64,000 nucleotides of DNA from Castor canadensis (taxonomy: Eukaryota; Chordata; Mammalia; Rodentia; Castoridae). The number at the start of each line of letters is the position of its first letter. Within the stretch, counting starts at the first letter, position 1. The stretch spans positions 39,995,638 through 40,059,637 of the forward strand of contig NC_133398.1 of assembly GCF_047511655.1 (NCBI RefSeq). The letters run 5' to 3'. Below are positions 1-12,160 of the stretch, piece after piece. The position numbers and the translations under genes are program-made. A model generated the notes under the pieces. That model saw only the letters and a program-made list of their open reading frames with translations, had not been told where the DNA came from and searched no databases.

Positions 1-2780
1 AGCAAGAATAGGAAGGAACAAGGGTTTTTGCTGGTTGAGATAAGGATAGCTATACAGGGCATTGACTCACATTGATTTCCTGTGCGTGTGTGTTACCTTC
101 TAGGTTAATTCTTTTTGATCTAACCTTTTCTCTAGTTCCTGGTCCCCTTTTCCTATTGGTCTCAGTTGCTTTTAAGGTATCTGCTTTAGTGTCTCTGAGT
201 TAAGGGCAACAAATGCTAGCTAATTTTTTAGGTGTCTTACCTATCCTCACCCCTCCCTTGTGTGCTCTCGCTTTTATCATGTGCTCAAAGTCTGATCCCA
301 TTGTTGTGTTTGCCCTTGATCTAATGTCCACATATGAGGGAGAACATACAATTTTTGGTCTTTTGGGCCAGGCTAACCTCACTCAGAATGATGTTCTCCA
401 ATTCCATTCATTTACCAGTGAATGATAACATTTCGTTCTTCTTCATGGCTGCATAAAATTCCATTGTGTATAGATACCACATTTTCTTAATCCATTCGTC
501 AGTGGTGGGGCATCTTGGCTGTTTCCATAACTTGGCTATTGTGAATAGTGCCGCAATAAACATGGGTGTGCAGGTGCTTCTGGAGTAACCTGTGTCACAG
601 TCTTTTGGGTATATCCCCAAGAGTGGTATTGCTGGATCAAATGGTAGATCAATGTTTAGCTTTTTAAGTAGCCTCCAAATTTTTTTCCAAAGTGGTTGTA
701 CTAGTTTACATTCCCACCAACAATGTAAGAGGGTTCCTTTTTCCCCGCATCCTCGCCAACACCTGTTGTTGGTGGTGTTGCTGATGATGGCTATTCTAAC
801 AGGGGTGAGGTGGAATCTTAGTGTGGTTTTAATTTGCGTTTCCTTTATTGCTAGAGATGGTGAGCATTTTTCCATGTGTTTTTTGGCCATCTGAATTTCT
901 TCTTTTGAGAAAGTTCTGTTTAGTTCACTTGCCCATTTCTTTATTGGTTCATTAGTTTTAGGAGAATTTAGTTTTTTAAGTTCCTTATATATTCTGGTTA
1001 TCAGTCCTTTGTCTGATGTATAGTTGGCAAATATTTTCTCCCACTCTGTGGGTGTTCTCTTCAGTTTAGAGACCATTTCTTTTGATGAACAGGAGCTTTT
1101 TAGTTTTATGAGGTCCCATTTATCTATGCTATCTCTTAGTTGCTGTGCTGCTGGGGTTTCATTGAGAAAGTTCTTACCTATACCTACTAACTCCAGAATA
1201 TTTCCTACTCTTTCCTTTAGAGTTTGTGGTCTGATATTAAGATCCTTGATCCATTTTGAGTTAATATTGGTATAGGGTGATATACATGGATCTAGTTTCA
1301 GTTTTTTGCAGACTGCTAACCAGTTTTCCCAGCAGTTTTTGTTGAAGAGGCTGCTATTTCTCCATCGTATATTTTTAGCTCCTTTGTCAAAGATAAGTTG
1401 CTTATAGTTGTGTGGCTTCATATCTGGATCCTCTATTCTGTTCCACTGGTCTTCATGTCTGTTTTTGTGCCAGTACCATGCTGTTTTTATTGTTATTGCT
1501 TTGTAATATAGTTTGAAGTCAGGTATTGTGATACCTCCTGCATTGTTCTTTTGACTGAGTATTGCCTTGGCTATTCGTGGCCTCTTGTGTTTCCATATAA
1601 ATTTAACAGTAGATTTTTCAATCTCTTTAATGAATGTCATTGGAATTTTGATGGGAATTGCATTAAACATGTAGATTCCTTTGGGGAGTATTGACATTTT
1701 TACTATGTTGATTCTACCAATTCATGAGCATGGGAGATCTCTCCACTTTCTATAGTCTTCCTCAATCTCTTTCTTCAGAAGTGTATAGTTTTCCTTGTAG
1801 AGGTCATTCACATCTTTTGTTAGGTTTACACCTAGGTATTTGATTTTTTTTTGAAGCTATTGTAAATGGAATTGTTTTCATACATTCTTTTTCCATTTGC
1901 TCATTATTAGTGTATAGAAATGCTAATGATTTTTCTATGTTGATTTTTTATCCTGCTACCTTGCTGTAGCTATTGATGATGCCTAGAAGCTTCTGAGTAG
2001 AGTTTTTTGGGTCTTTAAGGTATAGGATCATGTCGTCTGCAAATAGGGATATTTTGACAGTTTCTTTACCTATTTGTATTCCTTTTATTCCTTCTTCTTG
2101 CCTAATTGCTATGGCTAAGAATTCCAGTACTATGTTGAATAGGAGTGGAGATAGTGGGCATCCTTGTCTGGTTCCTGATTTTAGAGGGAATGGTTTCAGT
2201 TTTTCTCCATTAAGTATAATGCTGGCTGTAGGTTTGTCATATATAGCTTTTATAATGTTGAGGAACTTTCTTTCTATTCCTAGTTTTCTTAGAGCTTTTA
2301 TCATGAAATGGTGTTGGATCTTATCAAAGGCTTTTTCTGCATCTATTAAGATGGTCAAGTGGTTTTTGTCTTTGCTTCTGTTAATGTGGTTTATTACGTT
2401 TATTGATTTTTGTATGTTGAACCACCCCTGCATCCCTGGGATGAAGCCTACTTGGTTGTGGTGAATAATCTTTTTGATGTGTTGCTGATTTCGGTTTGCC
2501 ATTATTTTGTTGAGGATTTTTGTGTCAATGTTCATTAAGGAGATTGGCCTATAGTTCTCCTTTTTGGTGGTGTCTTTGCCTGGTTTTGGGATAAGTGTAA
2601 TACTGGCTTCATAAAATGTGTTTGGCAGTTTTCCTTCCCTTTCTATTTCATGGAACAGTTTAAGGAGGGTTGGTATCAGTTCTTCTTTAAAGGTCTGGTA
2701 GAATTCAGCAGAGAATCCATCAGGTCCTGGACTTTTCTTTTTGGGGAGACTCTTGATTGCTGCTTCAATTTCATTCAAAA
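1..2780 (-). mobile_element. L1 retrotransposon, 5'-truncated, 3' end outside window
   Basis: This is a non-LTR retrotransposon read on the minus strand. Positions 1-407 are its 3' UTR and 408-2778 the second half of ORF2 (reverse transcriptase plus C-terminal region). The poly-A end lies left of the window edge. The same 3' UTR recurs at 15502, 32740, 34226 and 54975, which defines one L1 subfamily. Homology stops near 2780, just upstream of the RT finger/palm start, so the copy lacks ORF1, the endonuclease and the 5' UTR. It is a dead copy. The 5' breakpoint is accurate to about 30 bases. Confidence 0.93.
408..2778 (-). pseudogene. L1 ORF2 fragment (reverse transcriptase and C-terminal domain), disrupted
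   Basis: Two long open stretches on the minus strand encode the RT (2778-1948) and the ORF2 C-terminus (1697-408). RT signatures include [13 protein letters not shown], the [13 protein letters not shown] block and the catalytic FADD box. The C-terminal part has the cysteine pattern [18 protein letters not shown] and the terminal block [18 protein letters not shown]. The first break is TAA at 1948-1950 (minus), where an L1 ORF2 should read a tyrosine codon; one base change explains it. More disruption lies between 1697 and 1948, including a T homopolymer near 1846-1853. It is not functional: the endonuclease is missing and the frame is interrupted. Confidence 0.92.
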
Positions 2781-3504
2781 TGTTTTCTTGACCCTCTGGC
2801 CTACATAATCTTTCTACTCTGTAAGGGTGGGTCCAGGAATAGGTTCGGAATAGTAAACAATTGGTGGGCTGACATTTGTGTTCCTTATGAGGTCCAGAAA
2901 TATTTTCTACAAACCAGAACTTGGAGCCATACTGGTTTGGAAGCTATTTTTCAGTGGTCTGGGCTCCTACAATCCCTGGTGGATTAGAACCTAGAAGAGA
3001 TTGGCGGACTCATCCAGAGAGCTCTGTTGAAAAATAATTAATGCCTTAATTGCTAAATGCTTTAATTTTAGTATCCCAAGATCCCAGGATTCAGTACTTT
3101 GGCAGAACCACTGTCTGGACTGTAGACAGATAGTTTTTAGTTGCTGCTGGGTAGACAAAGATGTTCCACCAAATAGTACCCCTACCAAACAGGGCCATTG
3201 TTTCATATATTTTCAGACGTGGGGTTATCTGGTGCCAAAGGCCAGTGGAATTCTCTGTGCTGAGGAGGTTGCAAGCATGGTCTCTGGGCCTGGTGACTTT
3301 GAGATTCCATATAAGTCCAATGTCCATTTGAAAATCTGTCTTGGGATTCATTCAGGTAAGGAAAGACAAGACCATGAAGCACCTACTCTGTGTTTCTTCC
3401 TGTTTCCAATGATATATCAGTTTCCAGAGGAGGCAATAAGACTCCTATTTATGCAGACAAAAAAAAAGGGTAAATAAACTCCTGCTACTGAACTCAAGGC
3501 CTTG
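2781..3504. other. Unrecognised sequence between L1 and SINE
   Basis: About 720 bases I cannot assign. The longest minus-strand open stretch (3091-3351, 86 codons) has no motif I recognise and no splice context. It may be an old repeat or simply unique flank. Confidence 0.3.
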
Positions 3505-3592
3505 GGGTTTTAGAGTTTGAACTCAGGGCTTCATGCTTGCTAGATAGATGCACTACTATTTGAGCATCTATCTACTCTCTAGCTCAACTCCA
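3505..3592 (-). mobile_element. tRNA-like SINE
   Basis: The reverse complement carries the tRNA-type internal promoter of the SINE family repeated across this window. The B-box-like GAGTTCAAAC core is read here in reverse as GTTTGAACTCAGGGCTTC. It is diverged and its tail is not clear. Confidence 0.7.
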
Positions 3593-3633
3593 TGTTTGAA
3601 TGTTAATATTTTGCTGAATGTTTTCTTGTGAAT

Positions 3634-3706
3634 GGAAGCAAGGTAGTGAATGAACCTTAGCAAGCACCAGGCCCTGAGTTCAAACATCAGTACCACCTTC
3701 CAAACT
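3634..3706 (+). mobile_element. tRNA-like SINE, diverged
   Basis: It contains the 3' half of the same SINE family, with CCCTGAGTTCAAACATCAGT matching the B-box region. It faces the minus-strand copy just upstream, so the two form an inverted pair about 40 bases apart. Confidence 0.6.
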
Positions 3707-4467
3707 GTACATATTTATGGGGCATCAGATGATATTTTGATACATGTATACATGCTATAACGTTTAACTCAGGTTGAACATATCTATTTCCTCAAATCTT
3801 TATCATTTCTTTCTGGTGAAAACATTAAAATCCTTTTCTCTTAGCTTTTTAAAATGCACAGCACATTATTGTTATCTAGTCACCCTACTTTGTAATAGCA
3901 CACCTTGTGACTTCAAAATGTATTGCAAAGCTATAGTAATCAAAACAGCATAGTATCAGCATAAAAAGAGAAATAGAAAAATACAACAGAATAGAGCACC
4001 AGGAAGTAAACCCATTCATCTATAGCCAACTGATTTTTGACAAAGGTGCTAAGAACACACATTAGAGACAGGATGGTCTTCAATAAATGGTGCTGGGAAA
4101 ATTGGATATCTACATGTAGAAGAGTGAAATTAGACTTCACCAATAAAAAAATCAGCATGAAATGGATTAGACTTGCATGTAAGACTGAAAGTATGAAACA
4201 ACAGCTTTTGGACAAGACCTCAAAAGCATGTGAAATGAAAGTGAAAATAGACCAATGGGATGACATCAAACAAAAACGCTGTGCAGCCAAGGAAAGAATC
4301 AAGAGTAAAGAGACGACTTAAAGAATGAGAGAAAATGTTTATAAACTATCCATCTGACCAGGGATTAATATCCAGAATACATAAGGAACTCAACTCTATA
4401 GCAAACCCACCAAATAATCCAATTAAAAATAGGCAGACTTAAGGAGACGTTTCTGAAAAGATGGCAT

Positions 4468-4546
4468 ACAGGCTGGGGTGGAGCTCAGTGGTTGAGCACT
4501 TGTCTAGCATGTGCAAGGCTCTGGGTTCCACCCCAGCATTACAAAG
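4468..4546 (+). mobile_element. ID-type SINE inside old L1
   Basis: It begins GGCTGGGGTGGAGCTCAGTG and continues through an ID-like core (GCACTTGTCTAGCATGTGCAAGG). It sits inside the old L1 and so inserted later. Confidence 0.85.
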
Positions 4547-5003
4547 CCACAAACATCTAAATGACCAACAGATGTAGGAAAAATTATGTTTTTAAAGAAA
4601 ATAAAGTGCTCTTAAGACTCAGGGAAGCATTTAATATTGTGATTGAGTCACTTGTTGTAGGGAAATCAATCAGATGTTTTACTTAGAGGAAGTCAAATAG
4701 TTCTGGTATATTTACATACATAATCCATAAAGACACCAAGTATTGCATGTGGAAGGAAGTTATATAAATCTTAGCTGTCGAATCATACTCATATTCATTT
4801 GTTCCAGATTCCATCTATTCAGAGAAGTGATTCTTTCCATACTCTAACTCTTAAAATGGAAATACAAGCCTTTGGAACAGAATGTACACCTTAAAGACTT
4901 ATATGAAAATGTTAACAACAACACTATTCATAATAGCCCAAAACTGGACACAACCCAAATACCCATCAGCTGATGAATGACTAAACAAAATCATGACACC
5001 ATA

Positions 5004-5031
5004 CCCACACCCACCCACCCACCCACCCACA
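5004..5031. repeat. (CCCA)n simple repeat
   Basis: About seven imperfect CCCA/ACCC units inside the old L1 3' region. Confidence 0.95.
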
Positions 5032-5424
5032 TCCATTCAATGGAATATTACTCAATAATAAAAAGGAGTAGAATATTACTATATGCAACTATGTGGGTGA
5101 ATTTAAAAAACCTACAAAGCAAAAATTCAAGCACTATATATGATAGGGGTCATTTGTATGAAATTCTAGAAAAGGCAAACTGATCTTGTCAGAGAACAGA
5201 TGAGAGGTTACCTGGGGTCCAGGTAGAGTGAGGAATTGATTATAAAGGAACACAATGGAATTTCTAGGGTGTTAGACCTGTTTGCATGTCTTGTTTGAAT
5301 ACACGATTACATGATTATATGCACTACACAAATTCATTAATTCACCCATTAAAATGGACAAATATTATTATATATAAATTATGCCTTAATAAAGCTGGAA
5401 AAAAATTTCCAAGTGTGCAAAAAG

Positions 5425-5466
5425 GAATAAACAGTGAGAAGTAATTCTCCTTCTCACTGTTTATTC
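5425..5466. repeat. Perfect 16-bp inverted repeat (hairpin)
   Basis: The left arm GAATAAACAGTGAGAA (5425-5440) is exactly complementary to the right arm 5451-5466, with a 10-base loop. It lies just past the old L1 3' end. No tRNA, miRNA-length precursor or transposon TIR is recognisable around it. Confidence 0.9.
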
Positions 5467-5734
5467 ACCTGTTAGCCATTTGTTCCCCAGAGTCTCCCTC
5501 TCCTCTACCGTTAGCATTTATGGTGGTTCTTTACATTTACTAATTGGACATAAAAATTTCATTGTCAGGAATTCAGATGTTAAATTTTGATGAATGACAT
5601 CATAAAAAAAATTCCCAATATTGTTTGACTGTATGCCCACAGTGTCTTGGTGCCCTTAACTGCACACTTGCTATGGACCAAAGACTTTGCGAAGTCTTTT
5701 GTTCTATTTTCAGCAAAGCCTACTGGGATGTGGA

Positions 5735-5880
5735 GTAATAACCCAGTTTGGGAAGAACAAACTGATGCTTCGGAGAGGTTGAGTAACAAGGTTACCCAGG
5801 TAGTAAGTCTCAAGGACACACAGCCAGTAAGTAGAGCTGTAGATTCAAATTCAGACAAACACATAGTCCATGATCCACAA
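5735..5880 (-). mobile_element. MIR SINE fossil
   Basis: It carries the conserved MIR core in reverse orientation: GAGAGGTTGAGTAAC, then CACACAGCCAGTAAGT and a diverged GATTCAAATTCAGAC. MIRs are ancient mammal-wide tRNA-derived SINEs. Confidence 0.75.
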
Positions 5881-5967
5881 CACACCAAGTTGTCATCTTG
5901 GATTGTAAAGGAGGAAGTCCACTGGGTCATCAAATCAGTCTTGGAGATCTTATTTACAAACCCTGTA

Positions 5968-6110
5968 ATCGGGGCTGGGGATGGAGCTTAGTAGTAGGGC
6001 ACTTCCCCAGCATGAATGAGGTCCTGGGTTCAGCTTGGGTTTGATCTCCAGCCTGCAAAACAAAACAAAACAAAACAAAACAAAACAAAACAAAACAAAA
6101 CAAAACAAAC
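5968..6110 (+). mobile_element. ID-type SINE with (CAAAA)n tail
   Basis: It starts GGGGCTGGGGATGGAGCTTA, with the ID core and a GGGTTTGATCTCCAGC end. It is followed at 6057-6110 by an expanded CAAAA pentamer tail of about ten units, which is the decayed and expanded poly-A. Confidence 0.88.
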
Positions 6111-7151
6111 CACCCAAAATCTTGTAATCTGTAATTGTCTTAACTGGAAACTGAGAAAAGCCACCTCCATTACATCATCTTCCTTTAGTTTTTGTTCAGT
6201 ATTAGTTCTCAGAACAGGAATATTCTAGTGGAGTCTTATTGCATGAAATTCTTTGAGGCCTTGGGTTTTTAATCTTTGTTTTTTATTCAATGCAAATTAA
6301 TTCTACTGCAAAAGATAAAAGTCATCCTTTCAGGTGAGAATTAATTTCAATCTCCATTAATATTCTATCAAATTAATTTTCCCCATTCTGTCTGCAAAAG
6401 AGGAAGTCTCAATAGTGAAAAAGTCCTTCTGTTCCACTGAGCACCTTCTCTTTAAACTAATGTTCTCAGGGGACACAGGCAGGCAGGCACTTGCATTGGC
6501 CAAATGATCAGCTGCAAGGTTTTTAGAAAAAAAAATAAATCTTCTGAGCCCTATGGATTATACTTGCTCTATTATTTTAGTCCATCTTCAGTTGACTCTC
6601 ATATGACTTCCAGCTTGCAAAGAAAAAGGAAGGAATGCAATGAGACTGCTGGTGTCCCAAATACTCCAGTGCCTCTTTTGAATTCTCCTGCATTATACTA
6701 TGCTCCCTGTTCTCTTCAGACTATGGTTTTGGCCTGACTGCTGAAGTGATATACCACAATGCAGTGTCCAACACCAGGGAATTCATGTCAGAATTTCTGT
6801 AGCGAGTTGAGCATCCATCCAGAATGTGCTTTTGTTCATCAGTGGATGTGTGGGATGAGGAGACAGCTGGAATATTTTCTATGTGTTGTTGCAGGGTGCC
6901 AGCAGCCTTCCTGCTGAGATGAAAGTTCCACTTGCCTCTCCAACTTCCCAACTGGGAGCAGGGTTTGAGTCGCACTGCTGCTGTGTGCCAGTGTCTTAGC
7001 TTTCTGTCAGGCACCTAGGAAGTGCTCTGTAACAAACGGATGACAGACTCATCTAACCAGGCTTCTTGCAAGAGCAGAACTGTGTCGAGGGGCCAGGCAC
7101 TTCCAGGAAGAGGCTGAGTGAGGCCATGTCAAGCTGGATGGAAAACTTTTG
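6111..7151. other. Unique intergenic sequence
   Basis: No repeat or gene recognised. Open stretches at 6504-6737 (+) and 6721-7014 (-) overlap each other and lack motifs or splice context. Confidence 0.5.
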
Positions 7152-7243
7152 CTTTTATTGGGATGGGAGAGGTACTGGGCTTGAACTCAGGACCTCCTGC
7201 TTGCTAGGCAGGTGCTCTATCATTTGAGCCACTCAGCCAGTCC
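7152..7243 (-). mobile_element. tRNA-like SINE
   Basis: Reverse-oriented copy of the window's main SINE: GGTACTGGGCTTGAACTCAG, then CTTGCTAGGCAGGTGCTCTA and a GAGCCACTCAGCCAG end. Confidence 0.85.
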
Positions 7244-7677
7244 AATTTTTATCCTTTTTTGATGAAACAACAACCACTCAGCTCATCTGATGGATGCCAG
7301 GCAGTGCTGGTGTCACTGGATCTTCAAGTTTTCGAGAGAATTCAGAAACCTAGATTTTTGTATCAAATTTTCTGAATTGTATAACACGATTTAGGCAACA
7401 TATTTGCCAGCTGAATTGGATTTGATTGCCAGTGTGGACTCTTTTCTAAGCATTTAAAGGATCTAAAGATTTGTTTCTATTTAAAAAAATCAAAAGATTT
7501 GTTCTATGGAATAACTTTTAAAAACCACTTTTAATCATATTTCTTTAAATGGTGGTACATTGACTACAATTGGGACCTGACACTAGTAACACACCCTTTC
7601 TACCATCTATCTTCTGAAAGGACCATCCACACCTGCTGCTTCCACATACAGCATTCAGCGTCCATTACCTCACCTCT

Positions 7678-9453
7678 TTTTTTTTTTAAATTGTTCATGT
7701 ATTCACATGTGCATACATTGTTTGGGTCATTTCTCCCCCCTGCCCCCCTCCCATACCCTCTCCCCCTCCCCACCTCAGTTCCAGGCAGGTCTTGTTCTGC
7801 CCTTATCACTAATTTTATTGAAGAAAAGACACAAGCATAATAAGGAAGACAAAGCATTTTTACTAGTTGAGTTGAGGATAGCTATACAGAAATATTCCTA
7901 GCATTGCTTTCGTGTACACATGTTATGACCCATATTGATTCATCTCTAACTGATCTTTACCCTGGTTACTGATCCCCTTCTCATGATAACCTCTGTTGCT
8001 TTAAAGTTTCTGTATTAGCTCCTCTGGAGTGGGGAGATCAAACGCTTTCATGTTTTGGATTTTCTACCTATTCCTATATCTCCCATATGTGCTCTCCCCT
8101 TGTCATGTGATCCAAGTCCAACAGCATTGCTGCATTTGCCCTAGATCTAAAGTCCGCATATGAGGGAGAACATACAATTTTTGGTCTTCTGAGCCTGGCT
8201 AACCTCGCTCAGAATAATGTTCTCCAGTTCCATCCATTTACCTGCAAATGATAAGATTTCATTCTTCTTCATGGCTGAGTAAAATTCCATTGTATACAAG
8301 TACCACATTTTCTTGATCCATTCATCAGTAGTGGGACATCTTGGCTGTTTCCATAACTTGGCTATTGTGAATAGTGCTGCAATAAACATGGGTGTGCAGG
8401 TGCCTCTGGAGTAACCTGTGTTACATTACTTTGGGTATATCCCCAGGAATGGGATTGCTGGATCATATGGCAGGTCTATGTTTAGATTTTTAAGAAATCT
8501 CCAATTTTTTTTCCAGAATGGTTGCACCAGCTTGCATTCTCACCAGCAGTGTACGAGGGTTCCTTTTTCCCCACATCCTCACCAACACATATTGTTGGTG
8601 GTGTCTACTTTAAAGTTCATTTGGAAACACAAGAGACCATGAATAGCCAAGGCAATACTCAGCAAAAAGAGCAATGCTGGAGGTATCACGATACCCGACT
8701 TCAAACTATATTACAAAGCAATAGCAATAAAAACAACATGGTACCAGCACAAAAACAGACATGAAGACCAGTGGAACAGAATAGAGGACCTGGATATGGA
8801 TCCATACGACTATACCCACCTCATTTTTGACAAGGGTGCCAAAAATATATGATGGAGAAAAGACAGCCTCTTCAACAAATGTTGCTGAGAAAAGTGGCTA
8901 CCTGTCTCCGAGAAACTGAAACTAGATCCATGTCTATCACCTTGTGCTAGTATCAACTCAAAATGGATCAAGGACCTAAATATCAGACCTGAAACTCTGA
9001 AATTACTACAGCAAGGAGCAAGAAATACTCTGGAACTAATAGGCATAGGCAAAGACTTCCTCAATAGAACCCCAGCAGCCCAGCAACTAAGAGAAAGGAT
9101 GGACAAATGCGACTTCATAAAATTAAAAAGCTTCTACACAACAAAAGAAATAGTCTCTAAACTGAAGAGAACACCCACAGAGTGGGAGAAAATATTTGCC
9201 AGCTACACATCAGACAAGGGACTGATAACCAGAATATATAGGGAACTGAAAAAACTAAATTCTCCCAAAACTAATGAACCAATAAAGAAATGGGCAAGTG
9301 AATTAAACAGAACTTTCTCAAAAGAAGAAATTCAAATGGCCAAAAAAACACATGAAAAAATGCTCACTGTCTCTAGCCATAAAGGAAATGAAAATCAAAA
9401 CCACACTAAGATTCCACCTCACCCCTGTTAGAATAGCCATCATCCAAAACACC
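7678..9453 (-). mobile_element. 5'-truncated L1 with twin-priming inversion and 11-bp target duplication
   Basis: The 3' part (7678-8604) is on the minus strand: poly-T at the left edge, the 3' UTR, then the ORF2 C-terminus up to about 8604. The 5' part (8605-9453) is on the plus strand and encodes the ORF2 segment directly upstream of it, from the [14 protein letters not shown] block to RIAII. Head-to-head order with contiguous element coordinates is the hallmark of twin priming. ACCTCACCTCT flanks the whole unit at 7667-7677 and 9454-9464, so both parts entered in one event. The 3' UTR belongs to a second subfamily, shared with 36110-36530. It is non-functional. Confidence 0.93.
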
Positions 9454-9464
9454 ACCTCACCTCT

Positions 9465-9579
9465 GATGTTAATGTTGCCAAAGCTGTCAGCAGGGAGGAA
9501 CCTCCAATGACGTTTTCCTGTCCTGCTCATTCAAATTTATTAGCAGCACTTGACGTTGCTGATTCAATCCTTCTGAAAC
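9465..9579. other. Unique flank of the inverted L1
   Basis: Nothing recognised. Confidence 0.4.
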
Positions 9580-10095
9580 ATTTTTCTCTTCTCAGCCTTT
9601 TCACTCTTCTGTTTAAAACCTAACACTGGCTCCTCTAAAGCAGCTCACAAGACCCTGCCTGGCCAGGTTGAGGTTGGCCTCTCCAGCCCGGCCCCACTCT
9701 CTGTGCTGTGCTCCCACACTGACCTCCTACCTTCTGCTCACATTTCAGGTCTAGTGTTTCAGCACTCGCTTTCTCCATGCACCACCTCCAACTTTTTTTT
9801 ACCTGGCTACCTTCTGCTCAGCCTTAGACCTGGAGCCTTGTCTGAAGCCCAGAGTGGATGAAGTGCCTCTTCCTGAACTCCCTTGTTGTATTGCTCTTCC
9901 TATGTGGCTGCAACCTCACAGTGGCAGAATGTAGGCTCCAGGCAGAAGGGCCAGTTCTTCTTTATTTTAAAAATCCTCTTTGCATTGTTGATGCTTAGTC
10001 CACAATAGAGTAGTTTTCTATATATAAATAAATAAAACATATAAATTTACTATAAATAGTCAAACACGCATTAAGTGAATGTGTGAATGAATTCT
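9580..10095 (+). mobile_element. L2-like LINE fossil
   Basis: The text resembles the L2 3' end: a C/T-rich block (CTCCCACACTGACCTCC), AGAATGTAGGCTCCAGGCAG, then a terminal TTAAGTGAATGTGTGAATGA. It is ancient and heavily diverged, and the boundaries are approximate. Confidence 0.55.
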
Positions 10096-10344
10096 CAAGG
10101 ACCCTTGGGAGGAATTCTCAGGCAAGCATCCAGTGTTGTATAAGAGTCAGCTCAAAAGGCTCCCAAGAGCCAAATATACACTCAGGAATGTCATGATGAT
10201 AGCTTAAAATTGGTTGTGGCTGCAAATTGGGGCTCTTCTTACCATAACTCTTCAACTGTTATATAGCTGGAGAGCTCTCTTAATAGGCTCCAATGCCTCA
10301 GCAATGACTTGAAACAGTTCATTTTTTTAAGAGTACTATTTGGA

Positions 10345-10379
10345 AACCTGATAATAATAATAATAATGATAATAATAAC
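10345..10379. repeat. (AAT)n simple repeat
   Basis: About eleven AAT/ATA units with one interruption. Confidence 0.93.
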
Positions 10380-10570
10380 CACAGTTTAGTGAGGTGTGTC
10401 AAATCCTATGGTTAGTGTTTGACATTTTTCATGTAATGTAGCCTTTGGTACAACGAGGCAGAGTAAGTACTATTAACGCACTGTACAGAAGAGGACACTG
10501 AGAACAGAATTTGTAGGTCTATTCAGCTCCTAAGTTGGAGATGAGGGTTGATACCAGATCTGACCACTAA
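10380..10570 (-). mobile_element. MIR SINE fossil
   Basis: Reverse-oriented MIR features: GCAGAGTAAGTACTATTA, then CAGAAGAGGACACTGAGAAC and AGCTCCTAAGTTGGAGATGA. Confidence 0.6.
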
Positions 10571-12009
10571 TATGAACTCTTCACACTGCTGCTTTTCCCA
10601 GCTAGGTGCTTGGGACTTCAGTTCCTATTTCTTACCCTCACTTCTCCAAAGCAGTCCCTGAGTTTTCAGCTGTTTTTTATAGCCAACATTCCAGTTGACT
10701 AGGGGTAGGGGAGACTAATGAAAACCCATGGCCAAGATCTTGACAGGCATTTCATCCAACACTGAGAAATAACCAGGAGTTTGTAAGAATTGGGTGTCAG
10801 CAACAGAGTGACATTTTGAATTGAGACAGTGATTTTAGTGATTTGATGACGAAATGGTGGCAATTGTTCTTCAGTAGAACTTTCCCACCCACTGGGATAA
10901 TACAGGTTAATAATTGTTTGGAAGGTGCCAGAATGCTATCAAGCATGAGGCTGGAGTCTATCTCCCCAGAATCCCTTAACAATAAGACCAATACTTGGTG
11001 GTTGTAGGGCACTTTTAATTCAGAATCTAAATAATGTTCTGTCAGGGAAGAATTAAAATCTTTTTCTTCTACCTTCTTAAATTCAGTGACTGGGGCCCTG
11101 CAAATTGAACTGAGGAAAGATTAACAAAAGATTTTTTTGATATGCATATGGATGTCTCACATAAATGAAATAAAAATCCCAGTGAGCCTCAGAGGCTTAT
11201 ATACCATTTTAACAAAGGGTAATAAATTTGTGACAGGAATCAATTATTTCTGTCTTCTAAGGGCAGTAAATTGTGGGAAGGAAAACCTATGTAGTCAACT
11301 AATGAAAGTGAAGACTTATTTTAATAAGCTTTGTTATGTAGATTCCTCTCAATGCCATCTGTATGCTAGGAGTCTGGAGTGGTCTTTCATTCTGCTTTTC
11401 CTGGTACAAGAGAGGGGAGGGATGTCACCTTTACAAGGAAAACTTTATGCCTTGGTTTTAGGCAAATAGAGGCAGGGTAGACTGCTTTCTTCTTGGTCTG
11501 CTCTTAATTGCTTCTAGCTTAAAATAATCCTTATGTCAAAATGTCATGTTTTGGGATGTGGTATTCTGATATGCTTCCAGTCCATTTTGCTTCTTAATAC
11601 TCTTTCCATCCAACCTGTGTTTTTTCATTCACATTTATGGTTTACAAGCATCTTTTTGTTGATGAAAACTCTGAAACCATTACCATTACCCAGACCTCTT
11701 TCCTGAGTTACAGGCCAATAATCACAAATATTTCTGAGTCACCTCCATCTGAATGTCCTACGTGGACATCAGATTAAGCATGTATAAACTAGATTATTAG
11801 CTTCTCAGCAAAATCTCCTCCAATCTTTATCTCAATCAATTACATACTCCTTGTAAAATGCTTACTGTCTGAACCACAGAGCAAATCTCTTGAATGTAAA
11901 CAAATGTTTACATTCCCTTAGGGAACAAAGAAACAAAAGTTAAAGGTTGATAAGTAATCTGCCAAAATTAAGTGTGGTATTGTATAGTGAAAAGAGAATA
12001 GATTTTCAA
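10571..12009. other. Unique intergenic sequence
   Basis: I see no repeat family or coding motif. The longest open stretch, 11137-11469 (+), has no recognisable domain. Confidence 0.45.
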
Positions 12010-12160
12010 ATTAAACTGACTCTAGTTTGGATCTTAACTCTGACTTCCTGATTATATAACCTAAAATGGGGATGGATGACAGTGCTTACTTGTCAAGGTT
12101 GTTAGGATAATAAAATAAGATCAGAATGCAAAGCACATAGTAGACACACATTAAATGGTA
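12010..12160 (+). mobile_element. MIR SINE fossil
   Basis: MIR order is visible on the plus strand: TTGGATCTTAACTCTGACTT, a short AAAATGGGGATG block, then GGTTGTTAGGATAATAAAAT and CAAAGCACATAGTAG. Confidence 0.75.

Larger units (their letters stand above)
3905..5400 (+). mobile_element. Old L1 (L1M-type) ORF2 3' half
   Basis: The plus strand reads as decayed L1 ORF2 sequence. 3908-4460 matches the region coding for KWCWENW and DKTSKACEMKVKIDQWDDIK-like blocks. 4860-5190 matches the ORF2 C-terminus, with an HSMEYYSIIK-type block. Its divergence and different wording from the young L1 copies mark it as an older family. It is interrupted by an ID-type SINE at 4468-4546 and contains a CCCA repeat. 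Confidence 0.8.

Noticed and set aside
3091..3351. Minus-strand open stretch as an endogenous retroviral gene remnant
   Set aside because: The resemblance was only impressionistic, and no diagnostic motif or flanking LTR was found.
5425..5466. Hairpin as a bacterial-type terminator or an miRNA precursor
   Set aside because: The genome is mammalian. The stem is too short for a typical miRNA precursor, and no host transcript is evident.
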